From Xanthostigma xanthostigma (lineage: Eukaryota; Arthropoda; Insecta; Raphidioptera; Raphidiidae), in the NCBI GenBank assembly GCA_963575645.1, contig OY754469.1, positions 38,274,753 to 38,338,752 of the forward strand: a stretch of 64,000 nt of DNA. The letters are read 5' to 3'. The position numbers were made by a program, and so were the translations under genes. Position 1 is the first letter of the stretch. The number at the start of each line of letters is the position of its first letter. Positions 1 to 12,700 of the stretch are shown in pieces. A model generated the notes under the pieces. It saw only the letters and a list, made by a program, of their open reading frames with translations. It did no database searches and was not told the origin of the DNA.

Positions 1-1080
1 CACAAACAAAACTTTTTTTTATTTAATACAAATATATTTTATATAAGATAAATGAAAGAGTCTGTATTACAACAAAATAGTTACGCGCTATTTAGCGTAT
101 TTGGTTTTTACGATGTTTGTTTCTCGGCAGGATAAGAATAACAAATTGTAGTTGAAGACCTTTGTTAAAAAAATTGACAGTCTGAAACGTGCTTGATAAT
201 TACGTTTGGCTACTGATATTAAGTATAAGAAATGATGAATTAAAAAAGTATTACAATTTTGCCATCCATTTTGTTAATTTAAATGCAAACAATAAAATTT
301 TTAAAACAACTGTGTATAATTTTATTCAAATAAAATATAGCTGCTGTTTTGTTTTGAGAACCTGTTTATTCCTACCTAACAGAAAAAAGTCGAGTGGTTT
401 CAGCTCTGGTCAGTAGCATATTTAAAGGGTGGTAAGGTGCGGCCAGTTGCAGTCGTTCCTCAAGAAAACACTTTTTTTTAGTCTGTTGCAGGCGGTTTTC
501 TCTGAAACTATTTGACGTAAATGAAGTATAAAAAGTGGATTTTTAATTCTGGGGGTTAATTTGAGAAGGTCAATTGGGAAATGGAAAAAAAACATTTTTT
601 TAAGGGCACCATGTAGGATGTTAAATGGAAATTTAACGATATATATACATGATGTATTTTTTAATTCTCATTTTTGTCAAAATTTTTCAGAAAAACGTAC
701 ACATTGTTGTTCCCCACCCTTATTTACAAAAGGATCGCTCAGAAAAATCATGAACAATGAAAATTAGGTGTAGATTGAACAAAAATAATCAGGATTGAAA
801 AATTCTAGCGCGATCAATTGTTAATAACAATTTAATTGTTCATTTCTTTATAACTGCAAAACCAAAATTGGGCTATAAAATATAGAAGTGGGGGGGCTGA
901 TTGCACGGAACACTAATTGTGTAAGGATAAGGATGTGAACTGTGTCAAATATTTTAATAGGCAGGTTATTTCTTCGATATTTCAGTTTAAAAAATTGACT
1001 GTCGATCAAATCTCGTTATATCTTCGAGAATATCAAGCTCCCAATAATACAACAAATTTACAAATAAAATTATAACATTT
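1..1080. other. AT-rich sequence with no recognised gene
   Basis: Only short unsupported open frames occur here. No splice pattern, recognisable domain or RNA gene is visible. The right edge holds the 3' untranslated region of the minus-strand COX6A gene. Confidence 0.5.
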
Positions 1081-1086
1081 TTTATT
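1081..1086 (-). terminator. poly(A) signal of COX6A
   Basis: The minus strand reads AATAAA about 152 bases past the COX6A stop codon. That is a normal distance for a short insect 3' UTR. Confidence 0.6.
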
Positions 1087-1237
1087 GAAGTTATTTCTTA
1101 CAAATGTTAACTTTACATTTCTTAATAAGATAATGTTTCTAATTGTTACTGCATATAGTTCTGGTTTTTCCACAAAATAATCACAATAAACAGTTAGGCT
1201 GAACTACTGCACTTGCTAACTCACACATTGATTGATT

Positions 1238-3026
1238 TCAATGGTCGGTGTGTTCATAGCCTGTTGGAAGTGGGTTTACATGTGGGTTGTGGAACAGACT
1301 ATGGTTTCCATCACCCCATGGGAACCGCTAGAAAAAAATGTATAATGTAAAAAAACACTTCCCGATCAACTAATACTCGCTCAGGGTGGCCACTTTTTAA
1401 CAAATTCCGACTTTTCCCGACTTTCTAGATGATTTTTAGGATTCTGTACATCCATTAAAAAAATTGAACCCTTACAGGATCACTGTCGTGTTTGCCTGTT
1501 TGTTACAGCTTATTTTCTTCGAATTGACTGGACAAAAAAGTTGAAATTTGGCATATATATTAAAGTTAGATGACCCAATCATGGACGTATACCGTAAATA
1601 AACGAAATCTCATTTTGGGGGTCAATTTTCGAGGGAAAATTTTTCAAGTGCATCATGTGACGTATCAAATAAAAGGACTCGTTATGAGAAATATAGATAT
1701 TTATATTGTTTATAATTTTAAGTCTATACTTAAAAAGATATTAAAGAAAATATACGAAAGTCGAGATTCCACTTACTAGCCCCGAAACTAGAGCCTAAAA
1801 TTTTGAAAAAATAGGGAATATAGGGCTTCACTCATAGTTTACAGGAAAACCTAAACGAAAATTCAGCGTCCAAGTCTTGCAAAAACAGAATAGTACGAAA
1901 CCCTGTCCGCGCGAGTTCAATTCGCACTTGACAGGCTTTTTGGAGTTTTCCGACTTTGAATGGATCAGTTAGCCGTGACTCGAAAAACTTGGAATCTTGT
2001 TTTTCATTTTGACAGATAATATTCTTTTGCAAAATGAATATGTATACTATCGAAGAAAAAATTCAAATGATTACAATATAATCGGATTTTTTTTATTTAA
2101 ATACTTAAATATGTTGCGAGATCAAATATCTCCACCTATTCGTGCTGTAGCTGAAGACATTGGGTCGCTGATTTACCAACACACATAACGTCATGCGAGT
2201 CAGACAATTTTCGAATGAAATGTTTCCAAACAGATGGAGTTACTTTTTTTTCTATTTTTATAAAAAATTAAAAATAATTCACGAGATTACTATGGTAACT
2301 AGTAGAAATATGCAATTAATGCACTCACGACTAAATCTGATCCATTGATTTTTTTTCCCTATGTGCAGTTTAGCTGTTTACATACTGTATGTCAAAGTTG
2401 TTCGATCAAAATATTTTGATCAATGTAGGTACAGAACCCTTGGCGTGCGATTCGGATTCGCACTTGACAGTTTTTGTTCATGAAAACCCATGATTTTTAC
2501 TAACATTCCCACTTTTCCAGAAAGTGGCCACCTTGAAAATTGGTGTAGGTACTAAACAAAATATCTTTTTACTGTCTGTCACATTTCATTGCATTGCATT
2601 TTGCTAAAATACTAAAATTTTTTAGCTTTAACGAACAAATTGTTCAAAAGCCTTATAGATTTTGATCTGTAAAACGTCAAATAGGAGGAAATAATTTACC
2701 TTTGTTCGAACGCGGAGATAATCATATGGAACAAATTCTGGGGGTGGTAAATGTGCTTCTTCTTGATGTTTCAAATAGGCATTAATCATACATAGAACAA
2801 TCGCTGGCACTGCGCCGAAAATTGATATATTTCGCCATAATTTCACTCCCCCTGAGAAGGAAAATATTAGAAATTACGTAATCGTTATGTGCTAATTACC
2901 AGGAAAAATTAATGACAAACCTTTGTGCTCTCCAGCGGAGGCAGCATATCCCTCAGCACTACTAGATTTTAATGCGCGAGAAACATGAAAATTTCGCTTA
3001 AAAACTGTTCCAATTACTCCAGCCAT
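1238..3026 (-). CDS. COX6A: Cytochrome c oxidase subunit 6A, mitochondrial
   Basis: A nuclear-encoded small subunit of respiratory complex IV in the inner mitochondrial membrane. Three exons on the minus strand join in phase: 2921-3026, 2700-2851 and 1238-1327, giving 115 residues, the usual family length. The N-terminus (MAGVIGTVFKRNF...) is basic and hydroxylated like a mitochondrial targeting peptide. Next comes GGVKLWRNISIFGAVPAIVL, the start of the single membrane segment, then EFVPYDYLRVRTK, and the last exon opens with the family hallmark RFPWGDGNHSLFHNPHVNPL. Junctions are AAAG/gtttgt, ctcag/GGGG, AAG/gtaaat and ctag/CGG. The gene is divergent from the dsRNA-binding protein gene 770 bases away. 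A 1.15-kb hAT-like repeat fills its second intron. The short 72-residue open frame seen at 2628-2846 is exon 2 plus intron read-through. The family assignment is close to certain. Confidence 0.95.
1382..2535. mobile_element. hAT-like non-autonomous element in COX6A intron 2
   Basis: The ends CAGGGTGGCCACTTT and AAAGTGGCCACCTTG form terminal inverted repeats of the hAT CAG...CTG style, about 1.15 kb apart. I see no matching 8-bp target duplication, so the copy is old or the ends have been disturbed. The motif TTCGCACTTGACAG occurs near both ends of the interior, and the left half looks like a separate nested repeat (about 1480-1760). No transposase frame remains. Confidence 0.6.
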
Positions 3027-3796
3027 TGCTGCGAAGTTTATCGGACACTGATTTTTTTTTAGTAAATTTAGCTGCAGCCTGCACTCGTTTTTTGTTTTTA
3101 AGGTTTACATAACTGTCAAGTGAAGTTTAACCGGAAATGAAAATTTATTGATTTGAATCATTTTTCTTTGCTTTGAATCTTTTCTTATACTAACCAGTTC
3201 ATTTATGAATCGTACATTCCAGTGGTTCCGAATGTGTACACTCCCTTCACCCAACATTTATTAATGTTCTATTTTCAAGATTTTTTCAATATAAAATAAA
3301 CTATAAAACATGCATTATTTAATGTTGTATCATATTTTATATAGTGATAACAAAATTGAATCATAGGAAAAGCTAAAATCTCTATTTAATGATTTACAAG
3401 CTGAAAAGTTTGCGAAATACTGGCAATGACATATTCTATTGACTTGCTTCTAAGTAGATTCTCAATGAAAAAAATAATTACTTAATGCTTCTGTCATAGT
3501 GTACAGTATTTTTATTGCCGATATTCTTTCACATAATTATTTTCTTAATTGAAATCAAATTAAAACGGTATTGGAATATTGACATAAAATTAGATTCTTT
3601 AAGTTTGACTCTAATTCAAAACAGTTTTAAATTGAACCGGAAACAGTTTGAGCTATGACAACTGCGCAGGCGCAAAACCACACTACTCACAGCCTCCTTC
3701 TTGTTCAGTATTGATTTATTTGTGGCATTGTGTTGAAAAATCGTAAGAACGTTTGTGAAAGTTAAAGGACGATAAGTGCATAGAAAACAATTAATT
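3027..3796. promoter_or_regulatory. Divergent promoter region, COX6A / dsRNA-binding protein
   Basis: The 770 bases separate two start codons that face away from each other. An initiator-like TTCAGTATTG lies near 3705, about 90 bases upstream of the plus-strand ATG, in a locally GC-richer stretch around 3655-3710. No TATA box is obvious at the right distance on either side. Its promoter role is inferred from gene layout. Confidence 0.45.
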
Positions 3797-6700
3797 ATGT
3801 CGTATAATACGCGTCGAAGTGCCAATTATGGTAAGGACACTTGGATTTTATTTTGGTTATTACGTTTAGACGTGAATTGTAAGATTTTTTTCGATTTCGT
3901 AGGCGGGCCGGCTCAGCAGCAGCGTCAAAATCCACAAATGAATCGCGGCCTTCAAAACAATTTTGTATCTGGCGGCCAGGTAAAATCAAACATTGAAACA
4001 GTAATTTTTGCCTTTAAAACTGGATTGTATTTTTTAATAGTTTTATAACATTTACAGTTTCATGTCAACAGTCGTACAAAATGTCTGCAGTACAGCATAA
4101 ACCGGCATTTTTTTCCTATTTTAGATGCAACGACTTCTAAACCATGTTTTATTTCTTCTGTAGGCGTATTAACCTTGAATTGAAAGTTTATGTTTCCCAG
4201 AAAAGCAAAACTTATTTAATTCAACCGCTTTAAAACACCAAAACGTAACTATTAAAAATGACTCACACTATTTCAAAGAAATTTGATGAAATTGTTTTAA
4301 ATTTGATTTAATGGATTTTCATAGACAGTATTTTTTTCAAAACGTTAATGCGGGAAATATAATTGAAGAAATTTATTAGTTGGTAATATTTTGGGAAATT
4401 CATTTGCTTTCAAACAATATAGATCTGCCCATTAAATCTTCATACAGTAGACTCATGTTACGGTAAACACTTGAACAACATGAACAGCAGAGAGTATTGT
4501 AAACAATACTACTCTGTGCTATAAACTTTGCAGAGTAATATTGTACACACTAAAGAGTTGTCAAAGAACGCAGTCTGCGGTTCATATTGTTGAATGGTTC
4601 ATATTTGAAAAAAATTAATTCATATAATCTAGAGGTTTTCATTATTAATCAGTTAATTTTCTTTGATTTCCACCGTTTGTCTAATTTTTAGATTCTCGAC
4701 TAATTATTTTTGGTTTTTCTTCCAGCACTTTTCCCATCCCTTTAAAATCCCATCCTACAGCTCTATACAGGGCCAGGGCAGTTTGCTCATGTTTAGTATA
4801 GGTTGATGTTCATTTATTTACTTTGACAGATTTCTCTTCGACTGGAACGCTGCTGCCATAGAACTTTTTCATGCGATTGAGAAATTAAAAATTGTAATCG
4901 TCGATCCATTCATATAGCGGTACGGCCATGTTCTGTGATCAGACTAATGACCTCAATTGTTGAGCGTCTGTATCTAAAATCTAGTTCTAATTTGAAAAGT
5001 ATGAATTTGATTATCGAAATACAAAGTCTCGTTAGTCGAATTTTTACAAAATCCTGGTGAAATATCGTAAAACAATGATTGTGTTCCCGAAACAAAAGAA
5101 CATAGAAATGTTTGAATCGTAAAGATCCATATGTCCATAATGTCGTCAGATTTAACAAAGATATTTCAAAGCGCCAATAATCGGCATCTATCAAGGATCA
5201 GACACTACATAGGTCCTGACAACACGAACCTTAAATAAACGCGAATAATGTTTCTGTTCTGACCTTCAACACCTTTGCTGCTGTTTTGTTTGTAAAATGC
5301 GATTTGTAATTTCTCAAGGGCATGAAACAAGTGAATTGTGGCTTAAGAAGCACTTGCAGTGAGGTTGTCGCTTTCTCATTAATTCTCAAAGAGACAATAT
5401 AATGTTGATCAAAATAAACTATATCATTGTCTATTATTTTATCGCACTGTATTTTATCTTTGTTTAATTTTAATTGTTTTTTCATTTCCAATTTTAATTT
5501 TTAAGTTACCGAAAGTACAATCTTACTTGAAAAGCCTCTTAATTTACGATAGTCGTGTTTTTACAAATGTTCATTTTTATATACATAGCACTTAGTATTA
5601 CAGTACATACTTAAAAAATATTTACTCAAAATGTTCAATTTTCTTTGGAGTATAGACATTGACACTTACATCGAACATGAATTCGAGATATTATAAAATC
5701 ACATTAATTGTATCAGTTGTCGATAAACATTTGTAAATTAGGTGTTACCAAAGTCTTGAAATATTAACGGAGATACATTTTAGAAACATACAAGCCTTGG
5801 GAATAATTATCAAGTCAAAAACAACCCCATTTAGAAATATTGAGCTTTTAATAGAATGTATTTATTGTAATGAATGTTTGGATCCATCTTCAGAATTCTA
5901 AGATGTTTTTATAGGATGATTAATTGATCACACTAATTAAAATTTACGCAACTTTTTAAGTCATTGAACTCGTGATCCAGTACTGTTTCTGTACATTGTT
6001 AAAGGCTAAATCGCAAGTTTGTATTTAGCAATATTTATTCCTTAAATTAAAATTACTTTAACTTGAACAAATTGAAATTGAGACAGAACACAAACCGTTT
6101 GACACATACCTTACTTGCAACTAGCGCCATCTAACGAATAATTAATGGTAGACGTCGTTACAAATGTTAGTTGATAAAATGAAGAGTAACTAATAAAAGA
6201 ATATTTGAATGAACATTTGTGAGACACGCTTATCTATTTGTATCTAAGCGAAGTGTGAATCAGGGAAAGGGCTGCGTAACAATGTGTTCTCAATACCAAT
6301 AATTGATTGATTATAATCTTACGAAACTTAATAATCTTCTAAATCAAATGTGTGTTTAAATCGGCATAAAAATGTTTTTGATTCTCTGTATTAAAATTTA
6401 CTTTCATAACACGAATTTAATAATGTACGATAAATGATGATGTATATTTTTTTAGCAACGTACCAGAATTTAAATAAAAAGTGGCTAACTTTGTCGATTT
6501 TTCGTTGTATCAGAGAAAGTAGCCCTGCAGATTGAGTAATAATCTAGATTCTAGAATTTCGAGTTTCCACCCATTTTAAAATTAAGTATTGTAACGATTT
6601 ACAATTAACTTTACAAACTTGTGTTCAAATCAAAATTAAACAAGTAGACAGGTCATTTAAATTTTCTGACAAATTTTAAGTCCAAATAAATTGGGATAAT

Positions 6701-9700
6701 ATGTAATAACTAGGGTTCTGTTATGAAATAATTGAAAACTAGCAACTCGTTTAGTGTCCGACCGAAAATTATTTCCCTTTAAACTTTGGTCATTTTGTAT
6801 GGTACTCTTGTTAACGAACTACAATAAAATTAAAATTAATAAGTACCTACCTCCCAAATATAACAACTAAATAATTATTTTTAATGCAAATAATACTTCA
6901 ATCGAAAGTTCAAAATAATTTTCAAACTAAAAAAAAAAAAAAAAAAAAACGCGGAGCGCACAGGCATAAAAGACACTTCGTCGCTCGCAGCTGCACAGTA
7001 TTACCGTATTTCAACGTGAAACCTCCCGAATTTAGTTTCGGTTTCGGACGGATAGGCAGCCGAAACCAGTTTTTTGGCCGAAACCGAAATTTCGGTCGGA
7101 CACTAAACTCGTTGTTGGCAATTAAGTTGATGGAAAATACAGTACAATCTGTATGAGCAATACAGAGTATACCACTGCAAAAAAACAACTGATTTAAAAT
7201 TTAAACAGTTGTCAACCGAGCTGGTTTTGTTTTTATCGTTAGTGTACCGTTGCACAAATGAGAAATTTGTAACACGTTGCCACTAAAAAATAAAACAATT
7301 TACACGTGTTTTACAAGCAATTGTCAACCGAGTTGCATTTGTTTTGTACGTTCGATGTAAAGTTGCGCGAGTAAAAACAGAAAAAAGCGTCGTTACTGCT
7401 GCGAAATAAACTTTGCGTGTTAAATTGTGCAGCCGAGCGCCATTTAAACGCGACCAGACAGAAAGAGAAAGAGCAATTATTGTTACTGAGATCACATTGT
7501 TATGGGGTTGTGTGTACACATTCACCTATACTCGCGAGCACTTCCGGTAAGGTGAACCTTGTATAAGTAGGAGGATGAGAGACAAAAGTATGTTTGTGTG
7601 TGCGTGTGCGAGCGAAAGAAAGTATCACAATTGTGTTGTTAAAACTCGGCACGATATGACCACTTCATCAGTACAAAACAACTGACACGCCGCTAATCCA
7701 GATGCCCCAGCAGCCGGCGCAACAGCAGCAACAGGCGCGCGCGGTGCCACAGCAACAAGTGTCGACTCCGGTGAAGTCGATCTTAAAGAACAATACTCAG
7801 GTTAAAGCTGAACCGAGTACGCCCCAATATCAGACGTATTCGACGCAGCCGGCTCAGCCGCCAATCCCTCAGCAACAACCGCAACTTCCACAACAACAAC
7901 CGCAACAGCAGTCTCCGCAACTCCAGCAGCAGCCGATTCAAGCGCAACAGCCCGATCAACCGCAACAACCACTCAAGATGGATGTCGAAGTTGACGGTGA
8001 AGAGAACGGAGAAAAGAAGAAACCGTGGAAAACAGGTTTGTTACTTTGATTTTGTTGTGAAACAACCACTGCCGCGTTTCGACGGGAGTAAAGACGTGCA
8101 ATTGGCGCGACATCGTGATGCCATTACATTTAGTTACTACTTACTAGTATTTTGTTAGATGACAGCACGTGACGCTTGCTGTGTGTATCCAGTAGATAAT
8201 AATTAGTGATGTGCCGGATATCTGTATCCGCGGATATCCGAGGGAGAAGAAAGACCTGTATCCTTTAGTTTTCGGCGTTTCTTTTACCTTATTAATTTTC
8301 AATTCATAGATGAAATTTTATATATACATATAGGTAATTAGGTAATAATGAAAACCTGTTAAATTCCATTCAGATTATTTTTTATTTTTTTAAATCGTAT
8401 TTGGCACCTTTATATTGCGAACATTTATCGTAGTGAGTACCATACTAATAGTACATAACTCAAAGGTACTAAATCAACTATCTTTATAATGAGATATTGC
8501 ACATCGATCTTTGGAAAGAGACAATCTGTTATGAGAGTTAAGTCTTAAAGAGGTCAATAACTTTTTCCTATAACAGATAGTCTCTTTCCAAAGGTCGATG
8601 TGCAATATTTACCGCCGCGTACTGTAAGAAAGTTAAGATCCGTATCCGCAGATCTTGAAACCAAAAATCGGTATTCAGATCCGTATCCGCGGATATGCAT
8701 TTTTAACAATCCGGCACATCACTATAATCTATCTATCCGCACCTTTCAGAATAAGTGAACGACACCTGTTAACATTCCTCTTGCACGTTTGTCGCTGAAT
8801 GACACGGTTTTATCCCGATCAAAACCGCGTCTAGAAGCTATGAGCGTTTGAAGTTTGACTGAACGCTAAAGTTTATTCCCACATTGATTGAGTTGTCACA
8901 CACTGAAACTTTACTGAAAGAACGCGTTTTAATCTTCAAGTCCGTAGTAAGAATCGTAGAAAATTATCGAAATCGCGCGATCATATTTATAATCGGAAAG
9001 TTATCGATCCTGGCATCCGGATAGTTTCATCACTAATCGCAGCAAAAATGGGTGTCTTCGCATTAAATTGTCTGTTATATTTACAAAAAGGTGGGATCAC
9101 GAAAAGCTAACCTCTAAAGTCTAAAGAGTTATTTGAATTTGTAATATATTGTATGATTTCAAAATATAATTTAAATTAAAACTGTTTTCATGATGACATA
9201 TCACTGCGCAAATTTGAAGCAATCTGCATCCGATCCAATATGGCCGCGCATACCTGCACGACATGTTGTCGAGTGGATCAGATAGCAATGTGAACTGGAC
9301 AGCCCTTTGCGGCTAACTGATATGTTTTTTTTTTTTTTTATATATTGTGATCAATAATTTCTGTTAATTTGTCTTCGCGTCACAACTACAATCAGACTTG
9401 TGTTCTGATTTTGCTCACGTATTTTCAAGCTTTTAGTCCCTACTTCACACGCAAAGTGTCTCCTCCGACGTTGCTCAGCCAATGGAAAAATAACGTTTGA
9501 CGTTTAACGTAAAAAAATAATAAAGATTTTTTCTCATTGGTCTATGACTGCCACGAAGTAAGGACGATACAAAAAATTGAAAATACTAGGGATCGATTAC
9601 TCCAGACCATAGATATACAGGGTGTTTCATAAACATTGCGCCAAACTTATAGAGGTTTCAGAGGACAGAAAAATAAGCAATTTTGGTCAATAAACCCCTG

Positions 9701-12700
9701 TCCGGAAATGTGCCGTTTTGGCGGTAGGTTAAATGATAAATTTAAGGTTCTATTAATTTATTAATGCAAACTACAACATCAACAGCTCAATATGGCGTCC
9801 ATTTTGCTCCATGCACAGCTGGGCAAGGTTGTTCATTGATGTCCGAACCCTGTGAAATATCCTTGACGAAGATGAATCCTGCTAAAGATGCCACGATCAG
9901 GATGGCGACGTGCTGGAAATCTCGCGGCATACAACCGTTCGGCTCGTCTTCCATTCCCCTCAGCTTTTCCGTAAATAAAATGCATGTCGGCGAGTTCGGC
10001 ATAAGAAAATTGGGCCATGTCGATAACAAATTAATTCACTATACTTAATTGTTAATGCAACTGACATCTTGTCAATTGTTTCAAGGCGCTCTTGATTGAA
10101 ATACGCTACTTAACAAAATACAAACTTCGTTGATGTGTAAAAGAAACCAAAAATCTTTGATTTCCTTTAGAGTCAAAATGGTACATTTTCGGACAGGGGT
10201 TTATTGGCCAAAATTGCTTATTTTGATGCCTTCTATAACCTCTATAAATTTGGCGCAATGTTTATGAAACACCCTGTATATATTAATAGATAGCGGATGC
10301 CTATCCTTGAGCAATGTGCGGAATAGTTCCAATTAGAAGCCATATGGAAGCCATTTTGTACGTGGAAAACGCCGTAAAAAGCGCGCGGGATTCAAAAAGA
10401 TTAAATATTCTATAATATGATGTTAATGGAAAAACAATAAAACTCGCAGTAAACAGTGATATTTCGCTCCAAAACCTATTTTTATATTGAAACGTTTCAA
10501 AAATTACAAAATTGAGCATAAATATAATATAAAAGCTTAGAACATTTTACATTGTCAGATTGGCATCAATACTTGTCAACCTTGATGCCAAATTGACAAT
10601 GTAAAATGTTCTAAGCTTTTACATTATATTTTTTGCTCGACGGGCAGAAAGCGTCAACTTTCGTCCCGCTGCGCTAAACGAAGTTGCCTCTTCCTGCCTA
10701 CGTCGAGCAAAAAAATAGTATACACACCACGGGAAGTAAAGTAAGAAAGCCTAAGATCACATCTTACTTTACAATAAATAAGATTTGAAGATTTGGATTT
10801 CTTACTTTACTTCCCTAGATGTGTAATATACTATTATGCTCAATTTTGTAATTTTTGAAACGTTTCAGTATAAAAATAGGTTTTGGAGCGAAATGTCACT
10901 GTTTACTGTGGAGTTTTGTTGTTTTTCTCAATGAAATCATATAAAATAATTAATATTTTTGAATCTCCCGCGCTTTTAACGGCGTTTTCCACGTACAAAA
11001 TGGCTTCTAAAAGGTACAGGAGGCGCTAGTGTATCCACAATCTATTAAAAAATATATATCTATGCTCCAGACAGGTTGTAAATACACGAGTTCATACTGT
11101 GCTTCAAAACAGGTCTGCGATGGCCTTGTGGTAAACTTGAACAACTCCCGAATTTACTGCGATTCAGTTTTCAGCGACGTGAAATCGACATTTAAATGTG
11201 TTTTAGGTGTAAAACTTAGCAAAAAACAGAGACGCGAACGTCGCAACAAGCGCATCCGTAAACTCGTGCGTCCCAAGAGCGCTCTGATGGTACTTAACGA
11301 GCTGGTCGGTCCGGTTAATTTCAAAGACCCGGCCTGCGCTCAGCCGACCCTCGAAAGTTGTCCGACTGTCGAACTGGAAATTGCCGGTAAGAATTTCCGC
11401 GCTTCGGCTACTTCGAAGAGCGCAGCTAAACAAAAAGCAGCCGAGCAGGCGCTCAAGAGCATAATTGCGAATAAAATAAAACTTCAGCAGCAAAAAACCG
11501 ACTCGGATGGCGACGCCGAAATGAAACCGGCCGCAGCTACAGGAGCAGGAGGAGAAGAAGAAGACGGTGAGTCTTTTTTGTTTTGCAAATATTTTCAAGG
11601 TACAGACACGCAAAGTTTGTGGTTTTATTAGATGTTTAGGTTTAGACTATGTCAAATATTGCGAACCGGACATGCTTTATGCCGGCACTTCACATGGCTA
11701 TTTTTATTTGTGTATTTGGCAAACAATTACCAAGTGTGGACAGTCTATTTGACAAAGTGTTGGTCTTATTTGCCTATATGACAAATAAGGCCAATACCAA
11801 ATACGCGTTACCGTGCGCTTGTAGGTTTTTTGAGGCACATCAAAGGAGTCAAATAGGCAAATACGCAAATAAACCGTCCACACAATGGTTATATTCAGAA
11901 GCGCACGCGCCGTGAACCTGTACTGACGTGCAGTATTTTTGTGTCCTAGCTGTGAGCGAGAACTGGAACAATTACTATTGAAAATGAATTGGGACAATGA
12001 AACAGTGCTAAAATTTCTGGAATTTTAAACCTTGTGTTCTGCTGCCAAATGTTTGTGTGTTTGTTATTTGACTGCATATGTGGAACGTCGTATTTGCCTC
12101 TATTTGCATGTTTGTCTTGAACGTCATATATTTTGCCAAATACAACAAACACCCAATAGCGAACACAAATAGCCATGTGAAGTGCCACTTTTACATTTTT
12201 TATGCGCCAAATTATATTGGCAAACTATTTTCGCTCTTAATAATCATTTATAAAATGTTTCGCGGGCCGGACAAAAGTCTACTGCGGGCCGCCATTTGCC
12301 CAGGCCTGGTATAGACTACAGCATGGCCACACAACAACAATATTTTTTTTTAAATGCAGTTCGATCGGATTAATGATTCTCGTGTCGTAAATGTACCGAC
12401 AGACAGACTGGCAAAGGGACTATACTGTTTATAAGTTAAGTAATATTGTTAAAATTTATAGGGGAAGACAGTTCGTGGTGTCAGCTAGCATCATTCGCTT
12501 TGTTTAAACTGATTGATTCGTGGCAACACGAAGGCGATTTCATGCCTCCGCACTTATTGACAACTGCCGAAAAGGCACGCAAACCGACGGCCAAGCCGGC
12601 AAAATCTCTACCGGCGAACGCTGTTCAGCTACATCCATTAATGTTGTTCAGACAGATGAGGCCTGACGCAACTGTCGACGATGTAGGCGCATCGGGAGTT

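Noticed and set aside
4910-5491. Two minus-strand frames of 94 and 86 residues in intron 2
   Set aside because: No domain, no splice signals with phase agreement, and composition like the AT-rich surroundings.
7783-7968. Leu/Arg-rich minus-strand frame
   Set aside because: It is the complement of the CAG/CAA-rich exon 3 of the dsRNA-binding protein gene.
11203-11613. 136-residue minus-strand frame
   Set aside because: It is the antisense shadow of exon 4, which carries the clear dsRNA-binding domain on the plus strand.
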